From positions 372,001 to 436,000 of the forward strand of contig NZ_VCEJ01000008.1 in NCBI RefSeq assembly GCF_005860805.1: a stretch of DNA of 64,000 nucleotides, in the 5' to 3' direction. The notes under the pieces were generated by a model that saw only the letters and a program-made list of their open reading frames with translations, did no database searches and had not been told where the DNA came from. Shown here piece by piece: positions 43,276-52,040 of the stretch. Each line of letters opens with the position of its first letter. Positions within the stretch are counted from its first letter, which is position 1. A program made the translations under genes and the position numbers. Source of the stretch: Dyadobacter luticola (GTDB lineage Bacteria; Bacteroidota; Bacteroidia; Cytophagales; Spirosomataceae).

Positions 43276-44550
43276 TTAAAACCCTCCTCGATACTTATAG
43301 GTACTCGAAACCTTATCGATTGCCACGATATATGCTGCGATGCGGAGGGAGACCTTGTGTTTTAAAGAAGTTTCGTAGACTTTGTCGAACGAATCTTTCA
43401 TGATGCGGTCGGTGCGGCGGTTGATGCGTTCCAGCGTCCATTTGTAGCCGATGCGGTTTTGTACCCACTCGAAATAGGAGACCGTCACGCCACCTGCGTT
43501 GGCAAGAATGTCCGGTACTACCATGATTCCTTTTTCATTGATGATATCGTCGGCTTTGAATGATGTGGGGCCATTTGCGCCTTCTACGATCATTTTTGCC
43601 TGGATACCGGCTACATTTTTGCGGGTGATCACATCTTCTTTGGCGGCAGGTACAAGCACGTCTACAGGTAATGTCAGCAAGTCATCGCCTGGTATTTGCT
43701 CGGCGCCTGAGAAACCTTCAAGGGAGCCTTTGTTGGCGTCACGGTAAGCTACCGCGGCGGCTACGTCGATGCCTTTACTATTATAATATGCGCCGGAAAT
43801 GTCGCTCAATGCGTGAATTGCAACACCTCGCTCGCGGAGGAGCAGTGCGGCGTGTGAGCCTACGTTACCAAAACCCTGTACGGCTGCGGTAGCGCGGTAT
43901 GGGTTGATTCTCAGCTTTTCCATCCCTGCAAGTGCGGATACCATCACACCTCGGCCGGTCGCTTCGGTGCGTCCCAATGAGCCGCCGAGCACCAGGGGTT
44001 TGCCGGTTACTACGGCTGGGATTGTCATGCCTTTTGATTTGGAATATTCATCCATCAGCCACGCCATTTCACGCGGGCCGGTGCCCATATCCGGCGCTGG
44101 AATGTCCTGATCCGGACCAAAAACATCGAGTAGCGCAGTAGTATAAGCCCGCATCAGACGTTCGATTTCTCCTGCCGACATTTCGCGCGGGTTACAAGCT
44201 ACGCCACCTTTTGCGCCGCCGTAAGGAATGTCGACCACTGCACATTTCCAGGTCATCCACGCAGCAAGCGCACGTACTTCGTCAAGATTTACATCGGGAT
44301 CAAAGCGGATGCCGCCTTTGCTGGGGCCAAGGATGGTGGAGTGGATTACGCGGTAACCTTCAAATGTCCGGATCTCGCCGGAATCCATCGTAACTGGCAG
44401 ACCTACAATCACTTGTTTACGCGGTACTTTCAATATATGATACATTTCTTCCGAAATTCCCAAAAGCTCTACGGCCTTGTCAAATCGCTGCATCATAGAC
44501 TCCAAAGGGTTTTCTTTATCCTTAATCGGAGCCGGTTCTATATACGACAT
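43276..44550 (-). CDS. gdhA: Glu/Leu/Phe/Val dehydrogenase (glutamate dehydrogenase)
   Basis: Oxidatively deaminates glutamate or aminates 2-oxoglutarate. The 424-residue protein shows the family core: SKGGIRFDPDVNLDEV (about 79), WKCAVVDIPYGGAKGGV with the catalytic Lys (about 102-118), DIPAPDMGTG (about 149), and the Rossmann VQGFGNVGSHAALLL (about 224). The length fits hexameric NAD-type enzymes. It is monocistronic, with a promoter and palindrome upstream and repeats directly downstream. Confidence 0.94.
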   Translation of the reverse strand: MSYIEPAPIKDKENPLESMMQRFDKAVELLGISEEMYHILKVPRKQVIVGLPVTMDSGEIRTFEGYRVIHSTILGPSKGGIRFDPDVNLDEVRALAAWMTWKCAVVDIPYGGAKGGVACNPREMSAGEIERLMRAYTTALLDVFGPDQDIPAPDMGTGPREMAWLMDEYSKSKGMTIPAVVTGKPLVLGGSLGRTEATGRGVMVSALAGMEKLRINPYRATAAVQGFGNVGSHAALLLRERGVAIHALSDISGAYYNSKGIDVAAAVAYRDANKGSLEGFSGAEQIPGDDLLTLPVDVLVPAAKEDVITRKNVAGIQAKMIVEGANGPTSFKADDIINEKGIMVVPDILANAGGVTVSYFEWVQNRIGYKWTLERINRRTDRIMKDSFDKVYETSLKHKVSLRIAAYIVAIDKVSSTYKYRGGF

Positions 44551-44610
44551 TTTTACTTGATTAATGTGTTGATAATAAGTGTATTAAAGAATTGTAATTC
44601 TTCATTACCA

Positions 44611-44643
44611 CAAACTTACAGCATTTGTTTTTATAAAAACAAA
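44611..44643 (-). promoter_or_regulatory. gdhA promoter with overlapping 20-bp palindrome
   Basis: On the minus strand TTTG (44643-44640), a 21-nt spacer and TAAGTTTG (44618-44611) match the Bacteroidota -33/-7 pattern and predict a 5' UTR of roughly 50-55 nt for gdhA. A perfect 20-bp palindrome TTTGTTTTTATAAAAACAAA (44624-44643) covers the -33 element and spacer, as an operator would. No regulator can be named. Confidence 0.5.
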
Positions 44644-44836
44644 AAACTAAAATTTCTTGAAATAGTATAATAAAACGACAGAAGCAGAATCTTTCCTGCT
44701 TTGCGCAAAGGCTGGAAGAATGTACCGTGTGAAGATTTTAACCCAAATTTCCTGTAAGAATTTACGTCAATTCAAGAATCAAAAAAAGAGGGGTATGCAG
44801 TAAATTTTTTGCAGGAAATATTCGGATCGTCCGGTT

Positions 44837-45553
44837 TCAGGAGCCTAAGCCCAATTCTTTCAAAAAACCTTCACGATAATTGCTGCCGATCGGGATTTCG
44901 GTTTTGCCAATAAAAAGACGATTACCTTCAATGTGGTCGATTTTTGACTTATTGATCAGGAAAGAGCGATGGATGCGGAGAAATGTAGATTTGGGCAGCA
45001 GCTCCTCGAAGCTGGAAAATGTCATCGCGGGAAGTAAGGTCTGCTGGGCCGTCACGACTTTGGTATAATTCCCGCTGGCTTCGGCATAAAGCAGCTCGTC
45101 GAAGCGGATTTTAAAGATTTTTCCGTCGGCTTTAATAAAGACGAAATTTTCAGTAGGAACTTCAACTTGCTCTGTCTGTGAAGAAGTTATAGGTTTAATT
45201 CTTTCCATCGCCTTGTCCACAGCGACGATAAAACGTTCGAGGGAAAATGGTTTGAGCAGGTAATCGCAGGCAGCCAGCTCGAAGGCGTCGATGGCGTATT
45301 CTTTGTAGGCGGTAGTGAAAATGATTTGCGGCGGATTTTTTAATGTTTTCAAAAAGGTAACCCCGTCAATCACAGGCATGTTAATGTCAAGAAAAAGAAT
45401 ATCGACCTTTTGCTGAAACAGAAAAGTTTTGGCTTCCAGGGCATTTCCCAGTGAGGCCAGAACATTCAGATAGGGCAAATGCGCGCAGTAGGTTTTGATA
45501 ATGTCACGGGCGATGGGCTCGTCGTCGACGATGAGGCAGTTGATTTTGTTCAT
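44837..45553 (-). CDS. LytTR family response regulator
   Basis: A 238-residue two-domain regulator. The receiver has CLIVDDEPIARDI (acidic pocket, Asp10-Asp11), the phosphoacceptor in ILFLDINMPVIDG (about Asp56), Thr in FTTAYKEY and Lys in LLKPFSLERF. The LytTR DNA-binding domain occupies about 135-238 (FVFIKADGKIFKIRFDELLYAEASGNYTKV; FLRIHRSFLINKSKID). Its ATG directly abuts the stop of the histidine kinase gene, so the pair forms one operon. Confidence 0.95.
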   Translation of the reverse strand: MNKINCLIVDDEPIARDIIKTYCAHLPYLNVLASLGNALEAKTFLFQQKVDILFLDINMPVIDGVTFLKTLKNPPQIIFTTAYKEYAIDAFELAACDYLLKPFSLERFIVAVDKAMERIKPITSSQTEQVEVPTENFVFIKADGKIFKIRFDELLYAEASGNYTKVVTAQQTLLPAMTFSSFEELLPKSTFLRIHRSFLINKSKIDHIEGNRLFIGKTEIPIGSNYREGFLKELGLGS

Positions 45554-46582
45554 CTATTTTGCATTAAGCCTGAGAATCACCAGGTAGGATGTATCGGTTT
45601 CCTCGATTTTCAGTTCGTGGCTCCCTGGATAAAGTAATTCCAGCCGCTTTTTAACATTCACCAGGCCGAAGCCACTGTTTTTATCCAAAATCGTCTCCTT
45701 TTTAGCCGCGATACTGCGCGAATTTTTGATGGAGAAAAGAATCAGATTCTGCCACGTTTTCAGCGAAATTTCAATGTGAATGTTTTCGTCCGCCGTGTTT
45801 TTTGAATGTTTAAATGCATTTTCAATAAAAATGATCAGCAGCATCGGCGCAATTTTTACCGCCGGGTCCACGACTTTTTCAATGTCATTTGTCAAAACAA
45901 GCCGATCCCCGATCCTGATTTTTTCAAATTCAATGTAATTATCAATGTAGGTCTGCTCTTCTTTGAGCGGGACAAAAGTTTCGCTGGCGTCATATACCGA
46001 GTACCGCAGCAGGTCGGAAAGTTTCAGTAGCAGCGGCGGAATTTTTTCGTGCTGGGTGATGGAAAGGCCGTACAAATTATTTAACGTATTAAATAAAAAA
46101 TGCGGGCTCAACTGCGATTGCAGCAAATGCAGCTCACTTTTGTTATGCGCCGCCTGGCTCCGCGCCTCCATCAGTTCATTACGCCCGATCGCTCTCACGA
46201 CCTTGATAAGCATGCCCAGCGACATCAGCGTGATCGTAAAAGGTACCCAGGAAAGCAGCAAATGCACCGCCGCAGAACCTTCAAACGGGAAGGCGAGTTG
46301 CGAAAAAAGGACAATGCCGGCCACGATAAAAATCGCTGTGATCAGGAAGGTCAATCGCTGCAAATCTTTAAACCGGATCAGCAGCAGTTCTGCAAGATAC
46401 CGGCCAGTGAAAATCCCGGCTAAAATGAAGACTGTCAATGCCGTAGCGATAGCCTCGTCGCCGGGTATGTGCATGGTATTGACAAAAAAATCCATCGCGA
46501 CCCAAATCGGCCCCGCAGCGACGGCGGAAAGAAAAATGTATTTGTCCCTGACACTAAACCCCGTTTTTTCCCAGATATCCAT
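45554..46582 (-). CDS. LytS-like sensor histidine kinase (His_kinase PF06580)
   Basis: A 342-residue kinase with four N-terminal transmembrane helices (about residues 15-140), a short coiled linker, then the PF06580 phospho-acceptor LLQSQLSPHFLFNTLNNLYGL (about His160) and a compact HATPase (LLIIFIENAFKHS; GFGLVNVKKRLELLY). It is the cognate partner of the adjacent LytTR regulator. It is divergently oriented from an outer-membrane receptor gene, a likely regulatory target. Confidence 0.94.
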   Translation of the reverse strand: MDIWEKTGFSVRDKYIFLSAVAAGPIWVAMDFFVNTMHIPGDEAIATALTVFILAGIFTGRYLAELLLIRFKDLQRLTFLITAIFIVAGIVLFSQLAFPFEGSAAVHLLLSWVPFTITLMSLGMLIKVVRAIGRNELMEARSQAAHNKSELHLLQSQLSPHFLFNTLNNLYGLSITQHEKIPPLLLKLSDLLRYSVYDASETFVPLKEEQTYIDNYIEFEKIRIGDRLVLTNDIEKVVDPAVKIAPMLLIIFIENAFKHSKNTADENIHIEISLKTWQNLILFSIKNSRSIAAKKETILDKNSGFGLVNVKKRLELLYPGSHELKIEETDTSYLVILRLNAK

Positions 46583-46666
46583 ATCGTGCGCTAATTAAAT
46601 AAGCTCACAAAGATGAGCCAGCCGACAGTATTTCATCCATGTTAAGGACGGAAATGCCGGATTCCC

Positions 46667-46720
46667 TGACCAAATGCGGATTTAACATTTCGAAAAATTT
46701 GGTCATGCCTAAATCGCATT
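46667..46720. repeat. overlapping inverted repeats in the kinase/receptor divergent region
   Basis: TGACCAAAT (46667-46675) is repeated inverted at 46697-46705, and AATGCGGATTTA (46673-46684) is mirrored by TAAATCGCATT (46710-46720) with one extra base. The nested repeats lie midway between the divergent genes and could bind the LytTR regulator or another factor. They could also form mutually exclusive hairpins. Confidence 0.5.
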
Positions 46721-46822
46721 CCGTCAGTGAATTTGGAAGTTACAACACTATTATTTCCTCTGCTTCTCCGCAAAGCGAATATTTGCTTCATCAAAAAAGG
46801 AAAACCTTTATTCAATGAAGCC

Positions 46823-49264
46823 ATGAAAAATTTAAGTGCATTATTCATGTTATTTCTTTACGCGATTCCGGCCAGCGGGCAAAGCGTGCATGCGATTTCG
46901 GGAACTGTAAAAGATAGCGGAAACGAAGCCTTGCCCGGCACGACCGTCAAGCTGCTAAAAGCGCAGGATTCTACATTTGTAAAAGGTGAAATCACTGATG
47001 TTTCAGGTAAATTTTTGATCAGCGGATTGGAAAATGGGACGTATCTGCTGGACATTTCTGCATTGGGCCAAAAGAAATATGTGAGTGTGCCACTGACATT
47101 AGATAGCGCGCATCAGCAAATTCAATTGCCAGTCATTATTTTACTTCCGGCAAAAAGCATTGAATTAAAAGAGGTCACGATCAAAACAAAAAAGCCGCTG
47201 ATCGAGCAGGAAATTGACCGCACCATTGTGAATGTGGAATCAATGATCAGCAGCGCGACAAGTAATACAATGGAGGTTTTAGAAAAGACACCGGGTGTTT
47301 CTGTGAATGCAAATGGTGAAATCAGTTTAAATGGTCGCAGCGGTGTGCTGGTGTTGATTGATGGAAAAAGTACTTATATGTCGGGCGCGGATTTGTCAGC
47401 TTATTTGAAATCACTTCCAGGCGGGCTTCTGGATAAAATTGAATTGATCGATAATCCTTCTGCAAAATATGATGCGGCGGGAAATGCGGTGATTGATATT
47501 CGTTTGAAAAAGAACCGCGTAGGTGGTTTCACAGGAAGTGTTTCGGCAGGGTTAAGTCAGGGTAGATATGCCAGAAATAATGATGCATTGAATTTGAATT
47601 ACAATTATAAAAAGCTGAATGTATTCGCGAACCTGGGTTATGGTTTTGAGAAAAATTATAGCAAAGATGTTTTCGACCGAAGGTTCTATAATTCAAATAC
47701 TGAGCTGAATTCTACTGTGGATCTGACGAATGATCAGGTTTATAAAAACAGGGGTTTCAATGCGAATATGGGGGTTGATTATGCTGTGTCTCCAAAGACA
47801 ACTTTGGGTTTGGTTTTGAATTTGAATAAGTCAAAAAGAGACGGAGAATTGGGTTACGAAAGCCGGAATTACAATGCATCGCATCAATTGGCGGTAGTGG
47901 GCACTGGCGGAACAAAAGGTGGAGATACCCGAGACAATACAGGCTTTAATTTGAATGTCCTGCACAAGTTTAATACGGCAGGTCGTGAGCTGGCGGCGGA
48001 TGTGAATTATCTGCACTATGTCAACAATGGTACGCAATTCCTTGAAAACCTGGCAATTGATCCACAGGGAAGTCTGCTTAGCCGAGATGAATTTGTTTAT
48101 CGTATTCCGTCCGACATTGACATTTACACCGCCAAAGCCGATTATGCGCATCCTTTAAAAAACAAGGCGAAGATCGAAGCCGGTTTTAAATCCAGCATTA
48201 TTCATACGGACTACACCTTCAATTATTTTGACCGGGAAAATGACTCCGAGACGATTAATAATACGCAGTCCAATCACTTCAAATACCATGAAAACATTAA
48301 TGCGGCTTATTTAAATAGCCAGAAATCCTGGAAGAAAATCGGATTGCAACTGGGGTTAAGAGTCGAGAATACGAACATTGAAGGAAATCAGCTGGGGAAT
48401 GCGGAAGTGGTGGGTTCTATCTTTACGAAACATTATACTGGACTTTTTCCAAGTGGATATATTAGCTTTAAACCGGATCAAAAAGGAAATAATACATTCG
48501 GGTTGATGGCGGTGAGAAGAATCAGCCGGCCTAACTATCAATTACTAAATCCATTTGTTTTTCAGCGCGACCAGTATACATATAGCTCCGGGAATTCAAA
48601 TTTGAATCCGCAATATCAAAGTCGCCTGGAACTAAAATACCAGCGTAAACAGTGGCTGAATATGGGTTTGAGCTATAACAAGTTCTCAAATTCTATTTTT
48701 CCCACGACCCAAACATTAGATACCATTTTCCTGAATAAACCGGATAACATTGCCGGCGGCTATATGGTGTTGCTGAATACTTCTATATCCGCTTCCTTAA
48801 ATAAATGGTGGTATACCAATACAACATTACGCTTGTCGAGGGTAGGATTGAAAGGGAAAGTTTTAAATGCTGACCTGGATTTCAACAGCAACATTGCGCG
48901 GCTGGAATTGAATAACTATTTCACATTAGGTAAAACAGTTTCAGCGGAATTAGGCGGTTATTATGCCAGTCGCGATTTTACTGGACAAACCATTACCAGC
49001 GGCATGTTCCGCCTCAATGCATCGATCCAGAAAAAGATTTGGGACGGTAGAGGCAGCATTCGTTTATCGGCGGAAGATGGTTTTCACTCCTGGATTTATC
49101 ACAACCGTTCGATCGGCCTGATCAATTCCGAATATTTCCAAACCAACCGCACAGACACCCAGCGCATCGGTGCCGCATTTACCTATCGTTTTGGAAAAGA
49201 AACATTCGCGCGGAAGCGGCGTCATAATAATAATGCTTCGGATGAGGAGAAGGAGCGACTTTAA
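46823..49264 (+). CDS. TonB-dependent receptor-like outer-membrane beta-barrel protein
   Basis: The ATG at 46823 (MKNLSALFMLFLYAIPASGQ) gives a good signal peptide; a GTG/ATG frame from 46727 would add 32 residues without one. The 813-residue product has a CarboxypepD_reg domain (AISGTVKDSGNEALPGTTVKLL), a plug-like region (EVLEKTPGVSVNANGEISLNGRSGVLVLIDGK) and an OMP_b-brl_3 barrel (VSAGLSQGRYARNNDALNLNYNYKKLNVFAN onward, written in short: GLSQGRYARNND) with a long aromatic C-terminal part. This branch is common in Bacteroidota next to LytS/LytTR pairs. The last ten residues are highly charged instead of ending in Phe, which is unusual for a barrel. Its ligand is unknown. Confidence 0.9.
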   Translation: MKNLSALFMLFLYAIPASGQSVHAISGTVKDSGNEALPGTTVKLLKAQDSTFVKGEITDVSGKFLISGLENGTYLLDISALGQKKYVSVPLTLDSAHQQIQLPVIILLPAKSIELKEVTIKTKKPLIEQEIDRTIVNVESMISSATSNTMEVLEKTPGVSVNANGEISLNGRSGVLVLIDGKSTYMSGADLSAYLKSLPGGLLDKIELIDNPSAKYDAAGNAVIDIRLKKNRVGGFTGSVSAGLSQGRYARNNDALNLNYNYKKLNVFANLGYGFEKNYSKDVFDRRFYNSNTELNSTVDLTNDQVYKNRGFNANMGVDYAVSPKTTLGLVLNLNKSKRDGELGYESRNYNASHQLAVVGTGGTKGGDTRDNTGFNLNVLHKFNTAGRELAADVNYLHYVNNGTQFLENLAIDPQGSLLSRDEFVYRIPSDIDIYTAKADYAHPLKNKAKIEAGFKSSIIHTDYTFNYFDRENDSETINNTQSNHFKYHENINAAYLNSQKSWKKIGLQLGLRVENTNIEGNQLGNAEVVGSIFTKHYTGLFPSGYISFKPDQKGNNTFGLMAVRRISRPNYQLLNPFVFQRDQYTYSSGNSNLNPQYQSRLELKYQRKQWLNMGLSYNKFSNSIFPTTQTLDTIFLNKPDNIAGGYMVLLNTSISASLNKWWYTNTTLRLSRVGLKGKVLNADLDFNSNIARLELNNYFTLGKTVSAELGGYYASRDFTGQTITSGMFRLNASIQKKIWDGRGSIRLSAEDGFHSWIYHNRSIGLINSEYFQTNRTDTQRIGAAFTYRFGKETFARKRRHNNNASDEEKERL

Positions 49265-49284
49265 ATTTGGTATTGGTAATATGA

Positions 49285-49313
49285 AAAAAGGAGCACGATT
49301 CGCGCTCCTTTTT
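49285..49313. terminator. bidirectional terminator
   Basis: A perfect 10-bp stem AAAAAGGAGC (49285-49294) with GCTCCTTTTT (49304-49313), 9-nt loop. It lies between the convergent receptor gene and typA, with A/T runs on both sides, and can serve both. Confidence 0.88.
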
Positions 49314-49336
49314 CTTTATATATTTTGGAAGTCGGA

Positions 49337-51151
49337 CTAAGCCATTTCCATTTTAGCACCGAATCTCTTACGATCGTTTTCTTCCAGATAGATCTTCCGC
49401 ATACGCATGCTTTGAGGCGTAACTTCCAGATACTCATCTTTTTGAATGTATTCCATCGATTCTTCCAGAGAAAAATTGATTTTCGGAGCGATCCGCAAAC
49501 CGTCATCCGTACCCGAAGCACGCATGTTGGTCAGTTTTTTCGCTTCCTGAAGGTTTACCACGATATCGTTCGGGCGGTTGTGCTCTCCGATAACCTGTCC
49601 ACCGTAAATTTCATCACCCGGCTCCACGAAGAAACGGCCGCGATCCTGCAATTTGTCAATGGTATAACCTGTCGCAGGTCCTGTATTTTTGGAGATAATC
49701 GAACCGCTGATACGTCCAGGGATCGGTCCACGGAATGTTCCAAATTCTTTGAAACGGTGCGTCATCACTGCCTCACCTTGCGTCGAAGTCAATACATTGG
49801 AACGAAGCCCGATCAAACCTCTTGAAGGGATCAGGAATTCCAAATGTTGCAAATCGCCTTTTGGCTCCATAATCAGCAACTCACCTTTACGCTGTGTTGC
49901 CAATTCAATCACCTTACCAGCAGTCGCTTCTGGTACGTCTACGACCAATGTTTCGATCGGTTCCAGACGCTCACCATTTTCGTCTTCTTTGAAAAGTACC
50001 TGAGGCTGACCTAGTTGCAGCTCATAGCCTTCACGGCGCATGGTCTCGATCAATACCGACAAGTGAAGAATACCACGTCCGAAAACAAGGAATTTATCTT
50101 CTGTATCAGTTGGCTCAACGCGCAATGCGAGGTTTTTCTCCGTTTCTTTCATCAAACGGTCACGCAAGTGACGTGATGTTACAAACTTGCCTTCTTTACC
50201 AAAAAACGGCGAGTTATTGATCGTGAACAACATGTTCATCGTCGGCTCATCCACCGCAATACGTGCGATTGGCTCAGGGTTTTCAAGATCAGCGATGGTG
50301 TCACCAATTTCGAAATCCTCGATACCGGTTACTGCGCAAATATCTCCGGCAGAAACTTCTGAAACTTTCACGCGTCCAAGTCCTTCAAAAGTTTGAAGTT
50401 CTTTTACTTTCACTTTTTTGATCACGCCGTCCGCCTTGCAAAGCGACAATGTCGATCCTTCTTTGATTGTACCTCTTTTCACACGTCCGATCGCGATACG
50501 ACCTACGAAAGCATTGTAATCCAGGGAAGTGATCTGCATTTGCAAAGTACCTTCTTCGATCACCGGCGCAGGGATCGATTCGATGATCGTGTCCAGCAGG
50601 TAAGTAATGTTATCAGTTGGATGCTGCCAATCCGGGCCCATCCAGCCTTGTTTTGATGAACCATAAACGGTCACGAAGTCAAGCTGATCTTCGGTAGCGC
50701 CGAGGTTAAACATCAAATCAAAAACGTTTTCCTGAACTTCTTCCGGGCGGCAGTTTTCTTTATCAACTTTATTCACCACCACGATTGGTTTCAAACCTAA
50801 GTCGATGGCTTTTCCAAGTACAAAACGGGTTTGCGGCATTGGACCTTCGAATGCATCGACCAGCAACAATACGCCATCCGCCATTTTAAGTACGCGTTCC
50901 ACTTCACCACCAAAGTCTGCGTGACCTGGTGTATCAATTACATTGATTTTGACGTCTTTGTAACGCACCGATACGTTCTTGGAAACAATTGTAATTCCAC
51001 GCTCACGTTCCAGATCGTTGTTGTCGAGGATCAGGTCGTCGAACTCTTGATTGTCACGAAACAGCTTTGACGCGTGGATAATTTTGTCAACCAAAGTGGT
51101 TTTACCGTGGTCAACGTGTGCAATGATTGCGATGTTGCGAATGGCTTGCAT
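49337..51151 (-). CDS. typA: translational GTPase TypA/BipA
   Basis: Ribosome-associated GTPase involved in stress and cold adaptation and 50S assembly. The 604 residues match the family: G1 AHVDHGKTT (10-18), G2 RERGITI, G3 [13 protein letters not shown]4 VNKVDKE, then the beta-barrel domain II, EF-G-like domains III and V and the TypA-specific C-terminal domain ([27 protein letters not shown]). The leader of about 100 nt carries a -7 match. It is single, with a shared terminator downstream. Confidence 0.97.
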   Translation of the reverse strand: MQAIRNIAIIAHVDHGKTTLVDKIIHASKLFRDNQEFDDLILDNNDLERERGITIVSKNVSVRYKDVKINVIDTPGHADFGGEVERVLKMADGVLLLVDAFEGPMPQTRFVLGKAIDLGLKPIVVVNKVDKENCRPEEVQENVFDLMFNLGATEDQLDFVTVYGSSKQGWMGPDWQHPTDNITYLLDTIIESIPAPVIEEGTLQMQITSLDYNAFVGRIAIGRVKRGTIKEGSTLSLCKADGVIKKVKVKELQTFEGLGRVKVSEVSAGDICAVTGIEDFEIGDTIADLENPEPIARIAVDEPTMNMLFTINNSPFFGKEGKFVTSRHLRDRLMKETEKNLALRVEPTDTEDKFLVFGRGILHLSVLIETMRREGYELQLGQPQVLFKEDENGERLEPIETLVVDVPEATAGKVIELATQRKGELLIMEPKGDLQHLEFLIPSRGLIGLRSNVLTSTQGEAVMTHRFKEFGTFRGPIPGRISGSIISKNTGPATGYTIDKLQDRGRFFVEPGDEIYGGQVIGEHNRPNDIVVNLQEAKKLTNMRASGTDDGLRIAPKINFSLEESMEYIQKDEYLEVTPQSMRMRKIYLEENDRKRFGAKMEMA

Positions 51152-51253
51152 TGTTCTTTTTAGATGAATTTTTTGACGGGCTGGTTAGCTTGTAACAGGT
51201 TGGTTAACAAGCGCCGCTGTGTTTGTTTGACTGAAGTTTCGTCAAATAAGGTG

Positions 51254-51261
51254 CAAATGTA
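51254..51261 (-). promoter_or_regulatory. candidate -7 element of typA
   Basis: On the minus strand TACATTTG matches TAnnTTTG, 103 bp upstream of the typA ATG. No TTTG is found at the usual -33 distance. Confidence 0.35.
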
Positions 51262-51378
51262 CGAGTTTTTCCCTGAATAACAGTTATTTACAATTAAATT
51301 ATTGTTAATAGCTGAAAAACAGGCATTGGGCTAAGAGAAGTGCAAAAAGTGAAGGTTTATGGTGGAATGTTTCAATTT

Positions 51379-51630
51379 TTATTCGGACATGTTGTACAGA
51401 TTGTCCGGGTCAAAATCAACACCATTATCCCAGGTCAATGTTCCGTAAGAATCAAGTTTAACTGACTTGAAATAGCCGGGATCGGACAAGCGACTGATTA
51501 GTCCGTCATTAATTTTGCTATACTTTTCAATAATTCCTTTCAGATTCACCACCCGAATTTCGCCTGTGTTAAACACGCATGAAATGGCGTAATCTTCTAT
51601 CGAAATGATTTTTTTAATGTAGTGCAGCAT
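51379..51630 (-). CDS. DUF2442 domain protein
   Basis: An 83-residue soluble protein with the DUF2442 pattern: DYAISCVFNTGEIRVVNLKG, then SDPGYFKSVKLDSYGTLTWDNGVDFDPDNLY at the C terminus (the WxxGxDxxPxxLY signature). It starts 1 bp after the DUF4160 gene, the usual companion. The pair is often suspected of being toxin-antitoxin-like, but I know of no proof. Confidence 0.88.
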   Translation of the reverse strand: MLHYIKKIISIEDYAISCVFNTGEIRVVNLKGIIEKYSKINDGLISRLSDPGYFKSVKLDSYGTLTWDNGVDFDPDNLYNMSE

Positions 51631-51631
51631 G

Positions 51632-51895
51632 CTAGTTGAGCGGCTCGATTTTATTCCAGGACTTCACATCCTTACCCAGGTTCTCAAAATTTTCAAGTAG
51701 TTGTTCTTCATGTAAAATCGCCCATGCTTGAACCAGTTTCAATTGTTTCACAGGAAGATAGCCATCTAAAAGCTCAGCACTTTGGATTAAGATCGTGGCC
51801 CGATTTTCCTGAAATTCCGCATGAAAATGTGGCGGGTTATGGTCATCAAAAAACATTCTGATTACGATTCCGAAGAAGCGGCTGATTTCCGGCAT
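51632..51895 (-). CDS. DUF4160 domain protein
   Basis: An 87-residue protein with the DUF4160 hallmark MPEISRFFGIVIRMFFDDHNPPHFHAEF, here in its standard position at the N terminus (key words: FFDDHNPPHFHA), followed by ELLDGYLPVKQLKLVQAW. Upstream on the minus strand TATTTTTG (51929-51922) is a candidate -7 element. It is the first gene of a two-gene unit with DUF2442. Confidence 0.9.
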   Translation of the reverse strand: MPEISRFFGIVIRMFFDDHNPPHFHAEFQENRATILIQSAELLDGYLPVKQLKLVQAWAILHEEQLLENFENLGKDVKSWNKIEPLN

Positions 51896-52040
51896 ATAAG
51901 TATGTGTATTAAGTGTCTTTACAAAAATACAAACCTTTCGCCGACATCATTGTCACATTAACTATTAAGGATGAGAATTTTGCAATCGCATGCTGGTTTT
52001 CCGTTCTTTGTGCAAACTGACATACCACGAATAATTCACG

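Noticed and set aside
46823-49264. SusC-type polysaccharide receptor
   Set aside because: No SusD partner follows, and the barrel resembles the OMP_b-brl_3 type.
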